The notes under the pieces were generated by a model. That model saw only the letters and a program-made list of their open reading frames with translations, ran no database searches and had not been told where the DNA came from. From assembly GCA_007118145.1 (NCBI GenBank), contig SKSD01000001.1, positions 1 to 64,000 of the forward strand: 64,000 nucleotides of DNA. Reading direction: 5' to 3'. The position numbers and the translations under genes were made by a program. Positions 9,797-20,125 of the stretch are shown piece by piece. Numbering within the stretch: position 1 is the first letter of the stretch; every line of letters starts with the position of its first letter. The DNA comes from Halobacteriales archaeon. GTDB lineage: Archaea > Halobacteriota > Halobacteria > Halobacteriales > SKSH01.

Positions 9797-10276
9797 GTGA
9801 GAGCAGTGACACTGCCAGAGAAGGTCTACGTCGTCGATCATCATCGCCTGGTGAGACAGCTCGATACATCGTTCCCTCGGGCGGCCTTCGCCGGGGCGAC
9901 GCTCGATCGGCTGTTCACCGGGGGAGATTTCGATGCACTGGACCCAGCGGTGGCCGACCGCATCCTCAGGTTCAACCGCGAGTTACTCGATTGTGACTGC
10001 GATGCCCGGCCATATTGCGGACATCCCGAGGAGAAGCTATGTCGGTGGATCCTCGAGGAGCGACTCGATGGCCGCTCACCGGAGGCGATCGTCGATGCGA
10101 TGCGGGTGACGTACCACCTGTATGCCTATCCCGCCGATGTAGTGAACTTCCTTGATGATGCGATCAGACGGTTAGATGCACTCGCCGACCTGGCGGAGGT
10201 GAACGGCGACGATGCACAGGCACGCCTCGCCGCCGACCTCGGTCACGGTCTCGAACGGGGTAATCACCCCAGCTGA
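9797..10276 (+). CDS. DUF5814-like haloarchaeal protein
   Basis: KVYVVDHHRLVRQLDTSFPRAAFAGATLDRLF...LDCDCDARPYCGHPEEKLCRWIL matches the DUF5814 pattern from memory. Confidence 0.75.
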   Translation: MRAVTLPEKVYVVDHHRLVRQLDTSFPRAAFAGATLDRLFTGGDFDALDPAVADRILRFNRELLDCDCDARPYCGHPEEKLCRWILEERLDGRSPEAIVDAMRVTYHLYAYPADVVNFLDDAIRRLDALADLAEVNGDDAQARLAADLGHGLERGNHPS

Positions 10277-10686
10277 TAGGAAGGATTGTCGGGGTCGATA
10301 TCGAGTTCGCGGTCGAGTTCCTCAAGGTTGATGACCTCGCCCTCCTCCTCAGCTGACTCGATCTCTTCGAGTAACTGCGTGACGTAGGCCTTATACTCCT
10401 CGAGTTGTGCTCGCAGATGGTCGTTCTCGAGCTCGATACGTTCGTGCTCGCGGACGAAACTCGTGGACACCTCGACGGTCGGCGGGAACTCCGCGTCGTT
10501 CATGGTGGACTCGTCGATGGCGTGGTCGGGGACGACCGATACCCGGCCATCGTGTGTGACGAGCAAGTTCGCGTAATCGCGGAACACGGCCGACAGCGGC
10601 AGATCGCGTTCGTTGGCGATATGTCGCAGCTGCTCGGCGGTATTCTCGGTCACGCGGAACGTGAGCGTCGTGTCCTTGTTGCCCAT
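10264..10686 (-). CDS. Small haloarchaeal protein with RHH-like N-terminus and coiled coil
   Basis: MGNKDTTLTFRVTENTAEQLRHIANERDLPLSAVFRDYANLLV followed by a charged coiled coil. Confidence 0.75.
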   Translation of the reverse strand: MGNKDTTLTFRVTENTAEQLRHIANERDLPLSAVFRDYANLLVTHDGRVSVVPDHAIDESTMNDAEFPPTVEVSTSFVREHERIELENDHLRAQLEEYKAYVTQLLEEIESAEEEGEVINLEELDRELDIDPDNPSYQLG

Positions 10687-10742
10687 ACCGGATGCTAACG
10701 TCGGTGATGAGCGTATTTAACAGTTTGTCAGACGTTCGCGTG

Positions 10743-11330
10743 CTATGAGACTACCTCAGGTGTGTCCTCGATGTCGAGTCCCTCGAGGGCGTCGATGACG
10801 GCATCGCGATACGGGCTGATATCGTCACCGTAGACATCCTTGGCTCGGATGGCGTCTGGCTCGTCCCCATCCTCGAACGCTCGGATACGATTGAGCGTGT
10901 GCCTGGCAGTCTCCACGATCCATCGCTTGCGCACGGCGGTATCGACGTGTGCGACCGTCTCAGCACGGAGCGAGACGTTCGTCCCGCCGTCGTCGGTCTC
11001 GTAGGTACGTGGCTTGCCGAGGACGGCCACGTGTGATGGGGTGGTTGCGTGTCTGAGCATGGCGGCCGCCTCGGGCTGGTACTCACCAGCGTAGGCGAAG
11101 AACGTTCCCGTCGGTTCGATGATCCTCCCGCGCCAGTATTCGGTATCGTCACCGATCTCCTCGGTCTCGGTGAGCGTCCCAACCACGAACGCACGGTTGA
11201 GCCGCATGCCGGTGGGTAACAGTGCGTAGACGGGGGCGTACTCGTCATCAGACTCTGAGAAGGTGAACGTCGCCGCATTGAACTCCCTGGCGAAGACACG
11301 TCTGGCGACCTCGCGCATCGACTGGCTCAT
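10743..11330 (-). CDS. RPA-associated protein (COG3390 type)
   Basis: REVARRVFAREFNAATFTFSESDDEYAPVYALLPTGMRLNRAFVVGTLTE; immediately downstream of RPA. Confidence 0.9.
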   Translation of the reverse strand: MSQSMREVARRVFAREFNAATFTFSESDDEYAPVYALLPTGMRLNRAFVVGTLTETEEIGDDTEYWRGRIIEPTGTFFAYAGEYQPEAAAMLRHATTPSHVAVLGKPRTYETDDGGTNVSLRAETVAHVDTAVRKRWIVETARHTLNRIRAFEDGDEPDAIRAKDVYGDDISPYRDAVIDALEGLDIEDTPEVVS

Positions 11331-11331
11331 C

Positions 11332-12261
11332 TCAGATCGACCTCGCTTCGATAAGGAGCTCCTCGACATCGGTCGGTGCACCGAGGCGTTCGACCTGCTC
11401 GACGAGGACGTACCGACCCACACGGGGGCCCTCGATGTGGTAGTACCGGCCGACGACTCGGTCGGCGATCTCGTCTGCGACGACCGTCGTGTCGAGTGCG
11501 TCTTTGGCCATCTGCTTGGCCGTCTCGATGTCGATATCGGCGACCTCCTCGGTCATCTCACGATTGAACAGGACGTCCTGTGTCTCAAGGCCATTGTCGA
11601 GCACGCCCTTGATACGGAGATCGAACACACCTTCGACCTCCCCGTGCTCAGCGCATCGCGAGTTTTGTAACACGCGCGTACAGTTCTCCTCGGGGCAGCG
11701 TTTGATCAACCCACTGCCTTGTTGGATATCGACGAGTGCACCATCGAGTTCAACGGTCGCCCGACCCACATCGATATCATCCTCTAGTGGCTCGATCTTC
11801 GTGGTCCGGTTGAGCTTGACCGAGTAGCGACCCTGATACTCGTCGGTGACAACGTTCTCAAAGCGGTAACTCTTGCCCTCCTCAAGCGGTTGCAGGTCGG
11901 ACTTCGCCCACTTCGTGAACTTGATGGTGCCGGTCGAGTCACCGAGCAGGCCGACCTGTTCGATCGAGTCACTCCGTGGCTCCCAGAGCTCGACGACCTT
12001 CGCCTTGAGCGTCACCCACTCATCAGGGGCGTTGATATCGGCGGCATTGGCGAGTTCGCTATCTCCGGCATCGAACTCGTCGCGTTCGAGTCCAGCTTGC
12101 TCGCGGTAGTGACTGATGACGCTACGTCTCGCCTCCGATAGCGGGACCTTGTACTCGTTGACGAGCGTATCGAGTCGTTCCTCGATCTCGTCAACCCCGA
12201 GGTCTAGATGTTCCTCGAACAGTTCGTGGATGTCCTCTGCGTGTGGTCGCAAATCGGTCAT
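11332..12261 (-). CDS. Replication factor A / RPA single-stranded DNA-binding protein
   Basis: OB-fold arrangement (WVTLKAKVVELWEPRSDSIEQVGLLGDSTGTIKFTKW), C-terminal Cys/His zinc motif; operon with RPA-associated protein. Confidence 0.93.
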   Translation of the reverse strand: MTDLRPHAEDIHELFEEHLDLGVDEIEERLDTLVNEYKVPLSEARRSVISHYREQAGLERDEFDAGDSELANAADINAPDEWVTLKAKVVELWEPRSDSIEQVGLLGDSTGTIKFTKWAKSDLQPLEEGKSYRFENVVTDEYQGRYSVKLNRTTKIEPLEDDIDVGRATVELDGALVDIQQGSGLIKRCPEENCTRVLQNSRCAEHGEVEGVFDLRIKGVLDNGLETQDVLFNREMTEEVADIDIETAKQMAKDALDTTVVADEIADRVVGRYYHIEGPRVGRYVLVEQVERLGAPTDVEELLIEARSI

Positions 12262-12356
12262 ATGCGTTGTGTCTCCCTCCGTGGGCTACCCCTCGTTGGA
12301 TGCCTACTTGGATATAAGGCTACGCAAGGGATAAAAAGCCAGTAGACTGCGCTTGC

Positions 12357-12626
12357 TCAGACGTAGTTACTTTCCCAATCGTGTCGAGCCTGAATCTCCC
12401 GTCGACCACGGCTCGTGAGTGTGTAGAAGTTGGTACGTCGGTCCTTTTGCCCCTTCTCCACGAGGCCCTTGTCGACGAGGGTATCGAGGTTTGGATAGAG
12501 GCGACCGTGGTGAATCTCGGTCTCGTAGTAGTCTTCAAGCTCCTCTTTGATCGCCAAGCCGTGGGGTTGCTCGAGCCCGGCAATCACGTACAACAAGTCT
12601 CGCTGGAAACCTGTGATGTCGTGCAT
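12357..12626 (-). CDS. PadR family transcriptional regulator
   Basis: MHDITGFQRDLLYVIAGLEQPHGLAIKEELEDYYETEIHHGRLYPNLDTLVDKGLVEKG. Confidence 0.95.
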   Translation of the reverse strand: MHDITGFQRDLLYVIAGLEQPHGLAIKEELEDYYETEIHHGRLYPNLDTLVDKGLVEKGQKDRRTNFYTLTSRGRREIQARHDWESNYV

Positions 12627-12632
12627 TGTCAG

Positions 12633-12659
12633 ACATATGTAGATGTGGTGGATATATGT
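12633..12659. promoter_or_regulatory. Possible operator upstream of padR: two ACATATGT/ATATATGT elements
   Basis: Perfect 8-bp palindrome ACATATGT at 12633-12640 and near copy ATATATGT at 12652-12659, just 5' of the inferred ATG. Confidence 0.35.
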
Positions 12660-13002
12660 GGTTTTTGGTATTTCTCGCACTAAGATAGTAGCTGACGGTG
12701 ATGACCGTTTAAGACGCTCTGACTGGTACAATTCGTACTGTGATAACAACGCACAGTCTGGCGATTTCACGGTGTGAGAGCGTCTCTCTCGGGGTTTATT
12801 AGGCAAAGCTTGCTGGAATCAATACAATCGTTGTCATCACAATTGCGATATGTAGGAAGGCGGACGAACACAGACAATAAGCAGACTCCAAGGTGGTATC
12901 TCCGTGTGACGGTTCCATATTTCTACATCGATTGAAATCAATTAATTTGGTGAACTGATAGCAAAAAATTATTAGCCAATCCGAGTAACATCACTCAATA
13001 TA

Positions 13003-13809
13003 ATGTCCGCAGCATTCGTTGAGCGGTCACTGCCAGATCTCTTCGAGGAGGTGCGCTCGATCACGAACGGTGACCTCGTGTTCATGAACCCGTCGAGGAC
13101 GATGATAGCCGGCCTGGTCGAGTGGGGGGTCCGCCTCGAAGACAACCCACATGTACAGCTGCTCGCCGAAGAATGGACACTGAAGTATACGCTCAGACAG
13201 TGCCCAGTGGCGAGTCGATCGGCGCACCTCATCGAGGCCGAACGGCTCGACCTCAGGTACGTGAGCGACCCACCGAAGACCGCGGTGATCACAGATGGCG
13301 AGCACAGTATCGCACTGATCGAGGCTGGACAACACATGGGTGCGCTCGTCACGACCGAACAACCGTTCGTCGGAGACCTCCACCAGCGGTATCTCGACAT
13401 GTTCGCTCAGGCCGAGGGGATCACCATCCACACGCCGCCGATCTCGGTCATCGTGGAGACGCTCGCTGAGCACCTCGGAGACGACCGTCGCGAGGACTTC
13501 GAGGCGTTCATCGATGCGGTCGATGGTACAAGTGCGAGTCTCGATGAGGTCATGATTGCCCTCCTCATCGCTGCGAAGAATCACGATTTATTGTACGATA
13601 TCAGCAAGTGGGGTGAGGATATCGGCCTGGCGAGCAAGGCAACCTTCTCGCGGAAAAAGTCCGAACTGGAGGATGCTGGTTTAATCGACACGGACAAGGA
13701 GTACATCGATGTCGGCAGACCGCGTCTTCGGTTGAAGTTCACCGACGACCGACTCGATGGTGCATCGATCGACACGATCGTCGATCAGGTCACCGACGCC
13801 CTCAGCTGA
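13003..13809 (+). CDS. tbsP: TbsP-type transcriptional regulator (DUF5821)
   Basis: MSAAFVERSLPDLFEEVRSITNGDLVFMNPSRTMIAGLVEW... and C-terminal HTH (YDISKWGEDIGLASKATFSRKKSELEDAGLIDTDK). Confidence 0.8.
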   Translation: MSAAFVERSLPDLFEEVRSITNGDLVFMNPSRTMIAGLVEWGVRLEDNPHVQLLAEEWTLKYTLRQCPVASRSAHLIEAERLDLRYVSDPPKTAVITDGEHSIALIEAGQHMGALVTTEQPFVGDLHQRYLDMFAQAEGITIHTPPISVIVETLAEHLGDDRREDFEAFIDAVDGTSASLDEVMIALLIAAKNHDLLYDISKWGEDIGLASKATFSRKKSELEDAGLIDTDKEYIDVGRPRLRLKFTDDRLDGASIDTIVDQVTDALS

Positions 13810-13852
13810 GGCGAGTTATCACTGAGCAACTGTAGTGAGCTGGACGCATGTG

Positions 13853-14638
13853 CTAACTTCTGAGTCGGCCACCGTCGACGGGCAGACATGCACCGGTCAC
13901 GAAGCCGGCTCGATCGCTCGTCAGGACAGCGATCATGTCACCGAGCTCGGTGGGTCGACCAAGTCGATTGAGGGGGATATCATCGATCCAGTCGGCCATC
14001 GCTGTCTCCTCATCCGGGTGCGTCCCGGACTCGACCGCATTGTCGATGAGTTCCTGGATGCGTGGTGTATCGAACGCCGAGGGGAGGACGGCATTGACGC
14101 GAACATCTGGGGCGAGCTCTCTTGCGGCCGACTTCACCAGACCGATGACGCCACGTCTAACCGCATTCGACAGTGTGAGCCCGACGATCGGTTCGCGGAC
14201 GCTCGTCGACGTGATGACGGTGATCGACCCACCCGGACTCTCGATGAGGTACGCTTTGGCGGCGTCGATTGTCCACACCAGGCTCATCATGAGCAGGTCG
14301 TATGCCTGATACCAGTCACGATCGTCGAGCTCATCGAGCCCACCAGGGGGGACGCCACCGGTCGAGGCGACGATGTGATCGATGCCGCCGACCGACTCGA
14401 CCGTCTCTTCGATGAGACGTCCGATTTGTTTACGATCGGTGATATCACAGCGAACCGCCCTGACATCACCGCCGTCGATACTCTCGAGGTGCCGCAGTGC
14501 GTCATCGAGGCGTTGTCCATCACGAGAGCAGACGGTCACCGTGGCACCCTCTTTGACAAGCGATTCAGCCGCACCGAGTCCGAGGCCGCTCGTCCCTGCC
14601 AGGACGATGACGGACCGGTCACGCAGGTGTAGATCCAT
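13853..14638 (-). CDS. SDR family oxidoreductase
   Basis: TSGLGLGAAESLVKEGATVTVCSRD, VNAVLPSAFDTPRI, FVTGACLPVDGG. Confidence 0.95.
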   Translation of the reverse strand: MDLHLRDRSVIVLAGTSGLGLGAAESLVKEGATVTVCSRDGQRLDDALRHLESIDGGDVRAVRCDITDRKQIGRLIEETVESVGGIDHIVASTGGVPPGGLDELDDRDWYQAYDLLMMSLVWTIDAAKAYLIESPGGSITVITSTSVREPIVGLTLSNAVRRGVIGLVKSAARELAPDVRVNAVLPSAFDTPRIQELIDNAVESGTHPDEETAMADWIDDIPLNRLGRPTELGDMIAVLTSDRAGFVTGACLPVDGGRLRS

Positions 14639-14690
14639 GCTCGCATCAATGAACGGCCAGATAAAGAAATCGAGGGCGTGAAAAGGTGTG

Positions 14691-15146
14691 TTAACCGCCC
14701 CAGAAATTGTCACGTCGACCCAGGCGTTGACGACGTGATCGTTCCTCGGATTCCTCGTCCTCTTGGGCTGCCTCGTCCTCCCCAGCGTCAGCATCGTCAT
14801 CCTCATCAGGCTCGAGTGGGAGTCGCTCGACAGCCTCACCGCGTGCGTGATTGGAGAACACTCGATGCACTACGACCCGTGCGCGTGCATCAGGTAACAC
14901 GTTGTCGACGAGGATGATGAAACCCTCCTCGGTCCGTCCCACACCGGCCCCACTCTCGTGGATATCTGTCACCTCGACGATGACCTCCTCGCCTGGTTTG
15001 ACCGGTTGTGTCTTAAGATCGCTGATCGGTTGGCTATAGTGGTTACACCACTCCTTACCCCCCCGATCACCATAGTGCTGACAGCCCATGCCCTCGATAC
15101 GCTCAGTGAAGCTCGGGCATTCGTCTGCCAGCGGACAATTCACCAT
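14691..15146 (-). CDS. TRAM domain-containing protein
   Basis: PVKPGEEVIVEVTDIHESGAGVGRTEEGFIILVDNVLPDARARVVV. Confidence 0.93.
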   Translation of the reverse strand: MVNCPLADECPSFTERIEGMGCQHYGDRGGKEWCNHYSQPISDLKTQPVKPGEEVIVEVTDIHESGAGVGRTEEGFIILVDNVLPDARARVVVHRVFSNHARGEAVERLPLEPDEDDDADAGEDEAAQEDEESEERSRRQRLGRRDNFWGG

Positions 15147-15215
15147 GTAGAGTGGTTCGTGGGCGATGAAAAAACGCTTGCGGGTCAGCGGTGGTTACCG
15201 GCGACGCCCCGGAGA

Positions 15216-16181
15216 TTAGCTGTCTGAGGTGTCGGCACGGGATGCGATCATCTCGCGTAGATCGTCACTCTCTTCGATACCCTCGATCTCGCCACGCTCG
15301 ACGAGTGCGGTCCCATGGATGGAATCTTGCCGAGCTCGCTCGACGATGTAGACCGACTGCGATCCGGTGACCCGACCGATCGAACCCATGATTCTTGCCC
15401 GCTTTTTTGCCGTGCGGTTGTACTTAGAGTGTCCCGTCAAGACGACACCACGCTCGGGGTCTTCGTCCTCGCCGACGGCCCGAAATGGCGCTCGTGCGAT
15501 GGGATGGGCGGTGAACCCGGCATGGGTCAACAACGCCAAGGTACCCGCCTCGTCTCCATCATCCTCAGCCTCGGAGATGGGTGACTGACGCTGTTCGAGG
15601 AGCTCGTCCTCATCGAACAGGCTGATCGGGTTCGTCAGTGGTGCGTCGAACAGTTCCTCGAGATGCATGGCGATATCGATACTGGCGTTCATCCCGTCCT
15701 CGTACTTTGAGACCGTCCGTCGCGAGACACCAAGCTCGGAGGCGAGTTGTCCGAGGCTCCAGCCACGCTCTTTGCGCTTATCCTCGAGGATGTCGCTGTC
15801 GATGGTGACGTACAGCCCACCCGGCGCCGCGTAAATGAGTGGGTCGACCTCCTCGATAAAGAGGTCGAACGCAGTATCCGGGCTGATGACCGGTACGCCG
15901 TGTCTGAAGTAGACTACACTCGGCTTGAGGTCCTCATCACGGCTACGGACACCGATGACCATCGGCGTCCCGCCGAGAAGTTCGGCCAACCGACGCATCT
16001 CGATGCCGGTCGATGCCTCGAACGCATCGATGTTGCCGAGGATCTTGAGAAAGATGAGGGTCTGATCCCTCCGTGCCACCATGTCGAAGCTCTTCGGACG
16101 GATGGCACAGCGGTCGCTGACGATGTACCCGGCATCCTCCAGCATCACCGTGAGGTTATCGATCAGCGCCTGCCTCGTCAT
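15216..16181 (-). CDS. Archaeal HTH transcriptional regulator (COG1395-like)
   Basis: ERGWSLGQLASELGVSRRTVSKYEDGMNASIDIAMHLEELF; N-terminal MTRQALIDNLTVMLEDAGYIVSDRC. Confidence 0.92.
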   Translation of the reverse strand: MTRQALIDNLTVMLEDAGYIVSDRCAIRPKSFDMVARRDQTLIFLKILGNIDAFEASTGIEMRRLAELLGGTPMVIGVRSRDEDLKPSVVYFRHGVPVISPDTAFDLFIEEVDPLIYAAPGGLYVTIDSDILEDKRKERGWSLGQLASELGVSRRTVSKYEDGMNASIDIAMHLEELFDAPLTNPISLFDEDELLEQRQSPISEAEDDGDEAGTLALLTHAGFTAHPIARAPFRAVGEDEDPERGVVLTGHSKYNRTAKKRARIMGSIGRVTGSQSVYIVERARQDSIHGTALVERGEIEGIEESDDLREMIASRADTSDS

Positions 16182-16279
16182 ATCTGATGGTACGTCGTCC
16201 TGTAATTAAATGCATTGTGCCGATAGCTGACCTGTTGGCGTCGAAATTGGCATAGGCGATCAGGGGTTAGCGACAGGCA

Positions 16280-17542
16280 ATGGGGACGCTCATTGGCCTC
16301 GATGATACCGATGCCCGCGATGTCGGGATGTGTACGACCTACGTGGGGAGTGTCATCGCCGATGCGCTTGTGGACGACGGATATGCCGTCGGGCGACGGT
16401 ACCTGATCCGGCTCAACCCCGCCGTCTCGTACAAGACTCGAGGGAACGCCGCGGTGGCGATCGTGACCGACGCTCCCGTGGAGACGGCGTTCGAGCTGGC
16501 CAGCACGTCCGTCGAAGAGCTGGCCGTCTTGGACGACCCCGACACCAATCCCGGCGTCGCGGTGGTACGGTCAACCCGAGTCGCCGCACTGCGAAGTCAT
16601 ACCTGGGAGGCTGTCCGTGGCTTCGTCGACACAGCGGTCACGGTTGATCGACTGCGGTCGGTCGATGCGCGTGTTTGGTCAGCCGGTAACGGCCGTGGAC
16701 TGATCGGTGCAACAGCGGCTCTCGGTGCACCAGCAGCGTTCGCTGACTGGACGGTGGAGTTCATCGGTTACCGTCCACGACAGCGCTACGGGACAGATCG
16801 TCGTGTCGATCACGAGACAGCGTTCGAGGCCGACCGGGCGACCTACCCGTTGACGTGGGATACGGTCGACCGTGGCGAGGATACAGTGGTGTGCGCACCA
16901 CGCACACCTGGGCCGGTGCTGTTCGGTCTCCGTGGCGCCTATCCCGAGGCAGTGATACACGCCGCAGACCTGCTCGAACACGAACCTCTCGAACGTACCG
17001 CACTCTTCGTGACCAATCAGGGTACGGACGCACACCTCAGGCCAGGTACGCCTGGAAGCGTCCGTGACGGTGGCTCTTACCTCGTCAACGGCATGGTCGA
17101 CACGTCGGTCGAGACCCGACGTGGTGGACACGTCCACCTCACCATCGCCGGTGGTGATGGCAGGCTACCGTGTGTCGCGTTCGAACCGACTAAGCGCTTT
17201 CGCGAGCACGTCCGTCAGCTCCGTCGAGGTGATCAGGTAACCGTTTGTGGCGAGGTGAGCGAGGGGACGCTCAAACTCGAGAAGTTCGCACTCCGCAGAC
17301 CACGGACGTTCACCCGGTCGGTCCCTCGGTGTGATGACTGTGACCGGTCGATGGAGAGTGCCGGCACTGATCAGGGGTATCGATGTAGGACATGCTCGAA
17401 CACGGCTGTGAGTCGGGTGACACGTTCGGTCGTGCGACGCATCGAGCCAGGCTGGTACGAGGTGCCTCCGGTCGCGCGTCGTCACCTCGCCCGACCGCTC
17501 TGTCGAGGTGGGTTCAACGGCCAGTGCCACCCGTCGAGGTGA
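16280..17542 (+). CDS. tiaS: tRNA(Ile)(2)-agmatinylcytidine synthase
   Basis: GTLIGLDDTDARDVGMCTTYVG, NPAVSYKTRGNAAVAI, C-terminal zinc ribbon CDDCDRSMESAGTDQGYRCRTC. Confidence 0.93.
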   Translation: MGTLIGLDDTDARDVGMCTTYVGSVIADALVDDGYAVGRRYLIRLNPAVSYKTRGNAAVAIVTDAPVETAFELASTSVEELAVLDDPDTNPGVAVVRSTRVAALRSHTWEAVRGFVDTAVTVDRLRSVDARVWSAGNGRGLIGATAALGAPAAFADWTVEFIGYRPRQRYGTDRRVDHETAFEADRATYPLTWDTVDRGEDTVVCAPRTPGPVLFGLRGAYPEAVIHAADLLEHEPLERTALFVTNQGTDAHLRPGTPGSVRDGGSYLVNGMVDTSVETRRGGHVHLTIAGGDGRLPCVAFEPTKRFREHVRQLRRGDQVTVCGEVSEGTLKLEKFALRRPRTFTRSVPRCDDCDRSMESAGTDQGYRCRTCSNTAVSRVTRSVVRRIEPGWYEVPPVARRHLARPLCRGGFNGQCHPSR

Positions 17543-17547
17543 GTCAC

Positions 17548-17835
17548 CTACGCTGATGCAGCCCGGATAGCTGCTGCGACACGTGGGTGCAGTCGGACGG
17601 TCTCATCACCTGAGCGTTCGATCAGGGGTGACCCCTGTAGCCGTTCCTCGAGGGAATCGACCCGTTTTTTCACCGTCCGCTCGGTGTACCCGGTCGCATC
17701 GACAAGTGCATCGATATCGAGTGGTTCGTCAGCATCGGCGAGTGCGGTGGCGATCGCCACCTCGGAGTCCAGGTACTCATCATGCATCTTCTCGACCAGG
17801 CGCACCAGTTCCTCCGGGATCTCCTCCTCTGCCAT
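17548..17835 (-). CDS. Small winged-HTH protein
   Basis: EEEIPEELVRLVEKMHDEYLDSEVAIATALADADEPLDIDALVDATGYTERTVKKRVDSL. Confidence 0.75.
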   Translation of the reverse strand: MAEEEIPEELVRLVEKMHDEYLDSEVAIATALADADEPLDIDALVDATGYTERTVKKRVDSLEERLQGSPLIERSGDETVRLHPRVAAAIRAASA

Positions 17836-17886
17836 AAGCTGAACGTCGAGAGCCTGCTAAGTAAATCCGACGGCTTGACTCGACGG

Positions 17887-18951
17887 CTATCGATCGCGTG
17901 ACCGACCCGTGATGGGGACAATCACGTCGGCCGTGTCCGGAAGCTTGCCACGCTCGAGCAAGGCGCGTCGTGCGACTACACCGAGGGCGGCGGTCGAGCA
18001 CATATCAAAGCCGATCGCGGCCAGCTGACGACGACCCTCGGTGACGTCGGACGGGTCGACCGTGATGACCTCGCCACCTGAGGTATCGATCGCCTGCCTC
18101 ACCTGTGACTGACGAGCCGGTCGCTCGATACGTACCCCAGGCGCGATTGATGGATCGACGCTGGCATCGGTCGGTGGCGTGAGCGACCCAGCACCGGCCA
18201 GCTGGGCTGCATAGAGCTGGGGTAGCCTCTCGATGGTGCCCCCCTCAAGTAGCGCTTTAAACCCGCGGTAAAGGCCGAGTAACAGCGTACCATGGCCAAC
18301 GGGGAGCACCAACGCATCCGGTGGGCATCCATGTCGGTCGGCGATGAGTTCCCACGCACACGTCGCCGTCCCGAGGTAGAACTCCGGTCGCCAGGCGTGA
18401 CTGGCGTACCAGCCAGAGGCGTGCTGGCATGCGGTAGCAGCTGCACTTCGCCCACCATCAACGGCGATCACGTTTGCACCGGTCGCCTCGATGGTCGCCA
18501 GTGTCGACGCATCGGCGTGACTAGGCACATAGATATGCGCATCGATACCGGCCCTGGCCGCGTATGTCGCGATGGCGCGACCGGCGTTCCCAGAGGAGTC
18601 CTCCCTGAGGTGCTCGACACCGAGTGCCGATGCCCTCGAGAGGGTGAGCGCGGCACCTCGGTCCTTGAAGCTCCCTGTTGGGTTGCACGTCTCGAGCTTG
18701 AAGCTCGCATCGTACTCGGGGACGTCCACCAGCGGTGTTCCGCCAGCTCCGAGCTCGATTCGTTGCCCCGGTGGGAAGGATGCACTGAATGCCCAGAGGT
18801 TCGAGACCGGTGCCTCGAGTGTTGACGGTGAGCGAAGGGGTGATCGAAGTTCGAGCGGACCGCCACAGGTGCACCGATGTGGTTCGTCTCGGTGTGCCTC
18901 GAAGAGCCGGTCACACGACGCACAGCGTGTGTCCGGTACCTCAGACGGCAT
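17887..18951 (-). CDS. Pyridoxal-phosphate-dependent enzyme, threonine synthase-like
   Basis: N-terminal CxxC zinc element, CNPTGSFKDRGAALT (PLP lysine), SSGNAGRA. Confidence 0.9.
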   Translation of the reverse strand: MPSEVPDTRCASCDRLFEAHRDEPHRCTCGGPLELRSPLRSPSTLEAPVSNLWAFSASFPPGQRIELGAGGTPLVDVPEYDASFKLETCNPTGSFKDRGAALTLSRASALGVEHLREDSSGNAGRAIATYAARAGIDAHIYVPSHADASTLATIEATGANVIAVDGGRSAAATACQHASGWYASHAWRPEFYLGTATCAWELIADRHGCPPDALVLPVGHGTLLLGLYRGFKALLEGGTIERLPQLYAAQLAGAGSLTPPTDASVDPSIAPGVRIERPARQSQVRQAIDTSGGEVITVDPSDVTEGRRQLAAIGFDMCSTAALGVVARRALLERGKLPDTADVIVPITGRSRDR

Positions 18952-19918
18952 CGATGTCGGTACCGACCGAACAGACGTACTCACCGGTCGCGACCTGTGG
19001 GAGTCGGGTCGAACGCCAGAAGATGCCATCGTCGACGGCGGTGACCGTCTCACGGACCTGGCCGAGTGGTGAGATGACGGTGTAGAGTTCGTCACCCTCA
19101 CCCACCTCGACACCGAGGTCGACCGAGAACTCGACGAGACCGCCACATGGACTGTAGTACTGATCGAACCCTCCGATACGTGATTGCTCGGATGGCTCAA
19201 CCGACCCCTCGGTGAATCCGTAAGCGGTGAGCACGTTCCAGATACCTCGCTCACCGATTTCGACGCTCTCCTCATCCCAGCCGACACTCCCACCGAGTTC
19301 AGGGTTGACCGTCGGGATGCCCTCATCGGCGAGGACGCGCGCGAGTTGACCATCAGGTCCCTGCTGGTCGAGGATATGTCCCGTGTCGAACACCCTCGCG
19401 AGCTCGAGACAAGCATCGTGGAGATCGTGATGGCGGCCACAGCGGACACGTGTCTCGTTGATCATCCGGCTGGTCGATCCCTGATGCAGATCGAGGGCGA
19501 TGTCTGCCTGGCTGGCGATCTCGAAGGTCTTCGCCGCGATGCGGTCGGAGGAACTCCCCTCCGCATCACCTGGGTATGCCCGGTTGAGCTTCGTGTGATC
19601 GATCGGGTTGCGATGTCTCGCCCGGAGGAAGGCGTGATAGTTCGTGATCGCGATGACGATGATCGTCCCGGTCACCTCACCCGGGTCGACAGCTCTGAGG
19701 AATCGGGTGACCGCACCCAGGCCGTTGAGTTCGTCGCCATCACTGACCGACTGGATGTAGAGCGTGTCACCAGGTTCTGCTCCGTTGATGACGGCGACTG
19801 GGAGGTGGACAGGTTGACCGCCCCGGTCCTCGCCGATGGATAACTTCCCGTATGCGATCTCACCCTGCGCGGCCTCGGCCGTCCCAACGGACGTCATTGC
19901 GAAGGCGATGGTCACCAT
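18941..19918 (-). CDS. Succinylglutamate desuccinylase/aspartoacylase family protein
   Basis: VINGAEPGDTLYIQSVSDGDELNGLGA, NRAYPGDAEGSSSDRIA, DLHQGSTSRM. Confidence 0.92.
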   Translation of the reverse strand: MVTIAFAMTSVGTAEAAQGEIAYGKLSIGEDRGGQPVHLPVAVINGAEPGDTLYIQSVSDGDELNGLGAVTRFLRAVDPGEVTGTIIVIAITNYHAFLRARHRNPIDHTKLNRAYPGDAEGSSSDRIAAKTFEIASQADIALDLHQGSTSRMINETRVRCGRHHDLHDACLELARVFDTGHILDQQGPDGQLARVLADEGIPTVNPELGGSVGWDEESVEIGERGIWNVLTAYGFTEGSVEPSEQSRIGGFDQYYSPCGGLVEFSVDLGVEVGEGDELYTVISPLGQVRETVTAVDDGIFWRSTRLPQVATGEYVCSVGTDIDAV

Positions 19919-20125
19919 CTGATAAAGAAATTGGCGGTCCGTCCGTGATATTTCGTGAAGTATGGTCAATCAGGGTGCATCGAGGGCATGCACGCGACCG
20001 TATATCGACACACTGAGATGACGGCAAACGTGGCTGTTTTGTGCTCCGGTGATAAACCCACACGCGTGGGTCACGATTCACCACAGACGGCGACGCTAGG
20101 GCAGGTACTCGTTGCAGCCAATGCC

